A DNA stretch of 12,692 bases from Ophiostoma sp. CBS 140.51. Its lineage: Eukaryota > Ascomycota > Sordariomycetes > Ophiostomatales > Ophiostomataceae. The position numbers and the translations under genes were made by a program. The stretch covers positions 1 to 12,692 of the forward strand of contig JANSLP010000543.1 of assembly GCA_029298735.1 (NCBI GenBank), read 5' to 3'. The notes under the pieces are model-generated. The model saw only the letters and a list, made by a program, of their open reading frames with translations, was not told the origin of the DNA and searched no databases. Shown piece after piece: positions 7,637-12,692 of the stretch (the stretch's first letter is position 1; every line of letters begins with the position of its first letter).

Positions 7637-8805
7637 ATGTCGACCACAACCGCAACCACAACCACAAAGACCAACACCGTCGCGGTGATCCCCGGTGAGG
7701 ACGTTCTCAAGGCCATCCTGGGCACCAACGACAACATTATCAACGCTCTGGACAGAAACTATGTCGAGGTGAGTTTGCCCTTTCACTTTCTAGACAAAAA
7801 TCATGCCATACATACTAACAACTACAGTCATTCATGAAGCTCACCCTCTCCCCGGGCCCTTCCGACCCCCTCGACGTTGCCGGCGCCCGCAAATGGCTCG
7901 AAGATCAATATGGCCCGATGCCCAAGACGCCCCAGGCCAAGCGCGTGCGCCCAGAGATTGAGTTGGCTGTCGAGGACGTTCCCATCGTCTATGGCGAGGA
8001 CAAGGCCACCTTCAACATTCGCGTCTACACCCCTCAGATCAAGGATGCCTCTTCTGGACCGGTTCCTGCCATTCTTGCCTACCATGGCGGTGGCTGGATC
8101 CATGGCCACTCGTCGCTCGAGGACGACGTCTTCAAGTTTGTTGCCAGCGAGACGTTGTCCGTCGTCTTTGGCGTCGATTACCGCCTGGCCCCCGAGCACC
8201 CCTTCCCTGCTCCCCACAACGACTCCTACAAGGCCTTGAACTATGTCGTCGCCAATGCCGCCAAATACAATGTTGACACCAAGCGTGTCGCCCTCTGGGG
8301 CTGCTCTGCCGGCGGCAACCTGGTGGCTGGCGTTGCCCTCCGCGATGCCCGTGAGCACGTGGTCACTCGCATCTGCCACGCCAGTTTGCTCGTACCCGCT
8401 CTCTGCCCTCCCAAGGTCGCCCCCGCCATCTTGAGCGTGCCCACCTCGGCGTACTCGCACTTTGGCTCCACGGGCAACCCCTTTCTCCTAAGCAAGGCCG
8501 ACGAGACCTGGGAGATTTTCGCCAACGGCACCGAGAACCTGACCAACCAATACCTAGCGCCCCTGCTAGCCACGCCCGAAAAGAACCACTGCCCCATGTA
8601 CGTTGTGGCCGCTGCTGTCGATGTGCTGCGGGACGAGGCCGTCGCCTACTCCATGGCCTACCGGGATGCCGGTATCGATGTCCAGCTGGAGATTGTCGCT
8701 GGCGCGCCGCACGGCATGCTCGCGGCCACCGAAGCGGCGGTGAGCAAGCAGTACTGGCGCAACCAGGTGCGCGTCTTTAACACGACGCTGCACACTACCT
8801 TCTAG
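7637..8805 (+). CDS. Alpha/beta-hydrolase, hormone-sensitive-lipase (HSL) type esterase/lactonase-like
   Basis: Predicted 369-residue carboxyl-ester hydrolase made of 44 codons (7637-7768), a 59-bp intron (7769-7827; GTGAGT, branch TACTAACA at 7813-7820, ACAG end) and 325 codons. The join is phase 0. Without splicing the frame stops at 7835-7837. The oxyanion-hole motif HGGGW lies at 130-134, followed by the family motif DYRLAPEHPFPA. The nucleophile elbow is GCSAG with Ser204. The acid is probably Asp309 in AVDVLRDE and the base His339 in APHGM, so the triad is complete. Length is slightly above the typical 300-350 because of a Thr-rich start. There is no clear signal peptide, so it is probably intracellular, acting on an imported compound. 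The start context is TCAAAATG. It is divergent from the transporter and convergent with the regulator. Substrate unknown; an esterase, lactonase or amidase would fit. Confidence 0.92.
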
Positions 8806-9192
8806 ACAACGTAAGAGGCAGGTAGTTCTTCCACAGTCTACATGACATATATATTTTATTTGGAAATCTCCCGTACATAGAAATCAATTGTTTGCCTTCC
8901 CGCAAGACCTGGATATTAATGAACGTAGTACGTGCAGTTTAGCCTTTTAAACGCAACATCTACAACCTCAACACAGATGCTTAGATCAACATCATATTTA
9001 AACTCCGTTCTGGACAATCAATTCACCTAGAACCAAAAACCTCTTGTACTAAACTAAGATCTACTCATTGTTGTGTAGGATCAGTATGATCGATTGAAGC
9101 TAAATTTGAATTCATTATCCGTAAAATTACATGTCCGTCTGCCATGGGTATCATTCCAGCCAGTATCTTCTGTCCTTTCCTCGCTTCGTCTC
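8806..9192. other. Convergent 3' region between hydrolase and regulator
   Basis: 387 bp of AT-rich sequence (for example TATATATTTTATTT near 8848) lie between the two stop codons. It should contain both 3' UTRs and polyadenylation signals. No open frame with recognisable content. Confidence 0.55.
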
Positions 9193-11050
9193 TCAGTCGA
9201 CTTGGTCAAATGTCTGCTCCATAAACAGGTGCATGTCAATGTTTTCGTTCCTGCTTGTGATCGTACTCGCGCTAACCGTCGTCGTCGTCGTTGCCACTGC
9301 CGTCTGACTCCGTAACAGTGCTGCACATTGTGCCATTGCTGCCGCATATCGCAGCTCGTAGTCGGCGGTACCAATGGCTGCCATCAAGTCGTCTGCTAGC
9401 ATTGCCACTTCAGCCGTGCTGGTGCTGTTTTGATTCTGTCCCAACTGTGACCTTTGCACCATGTTTTCGACAATGTCAACCATTTTGCCGAGACCGACCA
9501 TTCTCAATTCCGTTTGGGAGAGACTGCGCGCCCATGCCAGCGCTTTCCGGCCAATGTTTTCGGGGAGGTCTTCTTCGACGCTCTTCTCCACGGCCATATC
9601 AGTGCTGCTGTTGTTGTTGTTATTGTTGTTGTCGCCGCTGGTCGCTCCTGTTTTCCTGTCACACGAGAACCACAGCTGAGTAATACTCAGATCGGCAACC
9701 ATGACGCGGACAGTCGGACTTCGGGGAAGTGGAACGCTCGAGATATTCTTTGTGACGTCGTCTTCCATCAATAGGTGGGACGTTGATGACCCCGACTGCG
9801 CGCCGACCATCATATACATGCGGGTCATGAGTTGAAGCTGCCGGACGGCAAACCGGTCCAGGTCGCGAATGTCCTTGTTTGGATCGACGGGCTGCTCTGT
9901 CACTTCCTCCCCTTCTGGCGTGTCAGCCTCCTCAATGTCGGCATCTCCATACCACGATGTCAGGTCGTCCACCCGCAACAACGACGGCACATCCATCCTC
10001 CAAGATGGGTCGCTCGACAGGAGGGCGGTGGCTGTGGCCGTAATGAATAACAATGCTTTCAGCCGCTGGGTCCGCATCGCTTCAGTTTTGTTGTGGCCCC
10101 GCACCGCCCGCGCATAAGCAAAGTCGGCCAACCTGCTGGCTTCTGACAGGTACAGCAGGGCGCGTTGTTCTTTGCCCATGACAATGCACGCCACAAACAT
10201 GGTAAAGGACACAATCACCGTATCGGCCGTCGCTGCCTCGGCATAGTCGTACGTACACCGCAGCTGGTTGACAATGGCGAGGCGCTGCATGACCTTGGCG
10301 GTGCCGCTGTCGGTGGGCGCAAAGAGGTAGTCGTAAGTTTCGCGCAGCAGGTCAAGCGCGTGGCCCAGAATCCCAAAATCGAGGTCCCAGGCGTCGTGGC
10401 CCTGTTGCAGTCGGTGCGTAAAATCGTCATAGTTGATGACGGGCCAGGTGGCGTAGATTGTGTTCATAAAGAACGAGAAGCCCTGGGTCGTGTGTTCGAG
10501 CGTAAGGTTTTGGTGCTGTGGCGGTTGCATTGGCATGGGCATTGAGATGGAAAATGGAAGGCTGCTCATTGGTGATATGCGGTTGGACGAGTCGGACGGC
10601 GGTGATGTTGACGACGACGGGCCCGGTGTCAGTCCTGGCGTCATTCCTGGCAGTGGTGTTTGCCCTGGCGTCGTCAATCCTTGCAGGTTGATGCCCGGCC
10701 AGGAGGTAAGGCGGTCGCCATCGTCATGTTGATGATGATGGGGAAGGTGGATGCTGTTTGTTGGCGTCTGGCTAGAGGCACTGTCTGACCGGAGTGCATC
10801 GACAATCTTGCCTGACCGCCGCCGTCGTCGAGCCTTTTCCGAAGAAACACACGCGATCCCCGCTCGTACACAATTGTCACAGATGGGAAGCAGAAGTGCT
10901 CGCGTCAATCCACGATTGGAACACTGTCGCTGTTAGTAGAAGTTGATGACGAAGACATTGATCGTGAAGATGGTGAAGACTGACTTTGAGTTTGCGAGAA
11001 CGGCAGGCATCGCACGCCTTGGGCATGAAGTTTGGTGTTCGTTCAGGCAT
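9193..11050 (-). CDS. Zn2Cys6 fungal transcription factor
   Basis: Predicted 598-residue nuclear regulator. Exon 1 (10985-11050) encodes 22 residues starting MPERTPNFM, and a 61-bp intron (10924-10984) begins GTCAGT. Splicing at CAG/10924 gives C13-x2-C16-x6-C23-x13-C37-x2-C40-x6-C47, a proper binuclear cluster with Pro35 near Cys37. An upstream acceptor at 10930 is also in frame but inserts two residues and spoils the C-x6-C spacing; it is also too close to the branch site. The C23-C37 loop is longer than usual. A basic run (KARRRRRSGK, 52-61) follows, then a Ser/Thr/Pro/Met-rich linker with TPG repeats, and a middle-homology-like region (about 170-345) with WPVINYDDF and LYLSEASRLADFAYARA, of the kind seen in sugar-pathway regulators of the MAL/AmyR sort. 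An Asn run lies at 454-460. The ATG at 11050 is chosen because the cluster is normally N-terminal. It likely controls the neighbouring transporter and hydrolase; this is inference. Confidence 0.9.
9604..9634 (+). repeat. Trinucleotide repeat encoding an Asn run
   Basis: A GTT/ATT/GCT triplet array lies inside the regulator gene. On the coding strand 9610-9630 gives seven consecutive Asn codons (AAC/AAT mixed), followed by Ser. It lies in a hydrophilic insert of the protein, is likely length-variable between strains, and is probably tolerated as a disordered loop. Confidence 0.8.
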
Positions 11051-11919
11051 GATGGGTGGATAACAGTATTGAATATTCAAACGAAAAATAGAGACGAAAA
11101 TAGAAGAGAGAGAAAAAGATAAGTTCAAGAGCCGCAATTGCGCCTTGTAGATTGATTGTTTGAAGGAGTCCACACGAAGGTAGTGTCCACAGACGCACGT
11201 CTTTAATTTCGTCTCTTTGTCTTGCAGAAGGATCCCAAAAGGCGAACAAGGCGAACCTCAACTAGTGAAATGCGCAGCGCTTGGCAACCTTGCCGAGAAC
11301 GTCGCACACATCGTGGCTCACCTTGAGCAATCTCTGCTTATTTTTCGTTCCATCCTGCGGGGTTGTCCTGTGTTGAGGCCTCGCGCGGGCCCATAATCGT
11401 AACACTAAGAAAGGTTTTTTTTTCGGCTCCCATGGCTTTTGGGAGAGGCCTATTCTGGTCGGTTCCTTAAAGGTTGGCTTCTGGGCCTCTGTGGCTTGTG
11501 CATGCCTCGGGCAGGTTTATTTTCAGTCTTGTGGCGTCTTTTAGGAGGGTGCCCATTTTTTGGCTTCTGCAATCGATTCGAACACAAATTTTGGGGTACC
11601 CCCTCCCTCCCCGCCCCCGGTTCTGTTTATCTGCACCTTTCTCTTTATTCCTCCTTAAAGTATCCATCTTCATTCCACCACATCTATCCAATGTAGCTTT
11701 ACGTAACCCTTGCGCCCCCTTCGTGAACATCATTTCAGCACGGTAAGTAAGAGAGAGGGTGGTTGAGTGATTGTACTTACATTTGTATTTTAAACAATCG
11801 GTAACGACTAAGTCTTTTATCTGATATGTGGTTTACTGGGAGAAAGCCTCAGTCTTATACCTATGTATATATGTATACAGTGGGGTTTATTCTCCATTTT
11901 TATTTTACCGTTCTACAAC
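11051..11919. other. Upstream region of the regulator and promoter-like stretch to the right
   Basis: The first part should hold the regulator's promoter and leader on the minus strand. Further right there is an imperfect hairpin CTCCCA/TGGGAG (near 11425-11445), a perfect GGGGTACCCC palindrome (11593-11602) followed by C-rich STRE-like sequence, and a pyrimidine-rich stretch (about 11620-11695). A consensus 5' splice site GGTAAGT (11742-11748) comes next, with possible acceptors such as CTAAG ending at 11812. This looks like the promoter and first, non-coding exon of a plus-strand gene whose body is the broken fragment at 11920-12208. Confidence 0.4.
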
Positions 11920-12208
11920 AAGGATACCGTTTTCAATCCCACTCGCGATTATGCCTGTAGCTGCTGGGGTCTTGACATCACCCCAGCTCTCGACGCACAG
12001 GGCAAGCCCATCATCCCTGACCCCGATGACTCGGGGCTTCGTGTGTATGTCCGAGGAGTTCAAGGCTACGATACGTCCGCGCTCTGTGGCCCGTAAGAAG
12101 AAGATCATTGAGGAGTGGGAGACCGCGGCAAAAGAGAACCTAGACCCCGTCACTAAGCAGTGGCTGTCAGTAGTCATGGACAAGGACATGTGGAAAGTGA
12201 AGGCATAA
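11920..12208 (+). pseudogene. Frameshifted coding remnant, family not recognised
   Basis: Two plus-strand frames look coding in succession. The first (to about 12046) reads through LDITPALDAQGKPIIPDPDD and GLRVY with fungal-like codon use, then runs to a TAA at 12094-12096. The second becomes coding-like from ATG 12047-12049 (MSEEFKATIRPRSVARKK) and continues to WLSVVMDKDMWKVKA and TAA at 12206-12208. A single shift near 12046 (one base gained or two lost) would join them, and no GT-AG intron fits there. A short intact protein starting at ATG 11951 in the second frame is possible, but its first 30 residues look like an out-of-frame reading. I do not recognise the family. Confidence 0.38.
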
Positions 12209-12692
12209 GCGTTTACACAGGAGAATAAGGAGAAATTGTGTTCCATAACTGTGCTATTAGCCCATCTATAAATAATGGATGAATCAGTTTCGCAACGAAG
12301 ATTAATTAATACGACAATTTTCATAAAATCAAGTTCAAATTCCCTCTCGAACAAGTTTTGCGTTATGATGTATGGGGCGGAACCCAGCTTAACCAATCAG
12401 CAACCTACAGTCTTGCAAGAGCCAATTGCCGAATCGGGCAGTTTCACAATTGTTGGTCATCTCGAATATGATTCACAGACAACCCATGAAAATAACGATT
12501 ATTCGAGGCTATTTATCTTATTGGAGCGTATATAATACCGTTACTTTTGTTTTTGTTGTGCGATTTTAGCGATTTTTCATTTGATTTTTTGTATTTCTTT
12601 TTTAACCTTGATAATACTCTGCAGTGTGTAGACCCATGTTCCGGCGAGAGGATAATGGCGATTCACCATCTGCGACTCATTGAGTGACGGCT
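12209..12692. other. AT-rich right flank without a recognisable gene
   Basis: About 480 bp of AT-rich sequence with T-runs near 12540-12605. The single short plus frame (12275-12535) shows no motif and composition unlike the core genes. No repeat or RNA gene seen. Confidence 0.5.

Noticed and set aside
7828..8460. 210-codon minus-strand frame opposite the hydrolase
   Set aside because: A Gly/Val/Arg-rich mirror of the hydrolase codons; the plus strand has the complete catalytic motifs.
9291..10545. Plus-strand frames opposite the regulator (for example 9291-9683, 10165-10545)
   Set aside because: Shadow frames of the Zn2Cys6 gene; poly-Cys and poly-Val stretches come from the triplet repeat.
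11439..11746. Plus- and minus-strand frames of 85-90 codons between 11439 and 11746
   Set aside because: They cross C/T-rich promoter-like sequence, contradict each other and lack motifs.

Overview
The window looks like nuclear DNA of a filamentous ascomycete (Pezizomycotina, probably Sordariomycetes; the class is inference). The reasons are three short spliceosomal introns (54-61 bp) with GT-AG ends and a TACTAACA branch site, a Zn2Cys6 transcription factor, a fungal-type MFS sugar-porter-like transporter, and GC-rich genes separated by AT-rich, repeat-containing spacers.

Layout. 1-1016 is gene-free. It holds a Pol III-like box arrangement, short repeats and T-tracts that look like a promoter. 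1017-1382 (+) is a small six-cysteine protein with a hydrophobic C-terminal tail. 1383-2722 is a gene-poor spacer with a 7-bp and a 12-bp tandem array. 2723-4247 (-) is a broken gene with C2H2 zinc fingers at the N-side and two chromodomain-like segments at the C-side. It is interrupted by several stops and one frameshift, and looks like the decayed end of a repeat-family gene. 4248-4807 is a spacer.

4808-11050 is the intact core. It contains an MFS transporter (-, one intron), a 1.19-kb divergent intergenic region with candidate CreA-type sites and one CGG-N8-CCG site, an HSL-type alpha/beta-hydrolase (+, one intron), and a Zn2Cys6 regulator (-, one intron) convergent with the hydrolase. Transporter, hydrolase and regulator side by side suggest a small nutrient or xenobiotic utilisation module: import, hydrolysis of an ester- or lactone-like bond, and local transcriptional control. 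That link is inference from gene order and families; the substrate cannot be read from the sequence.

11051-12692 is again gene-poor. A promoter-like C/T-rich stretch precedes a frameshifted coding remnant (about 11920-12208), followed by AT-rich sequence with no recognisable gene. The core is thus flanked on both sides by broken genes. I saw no complete transposase, CRISPR array, rRNA or canonical tRNA.
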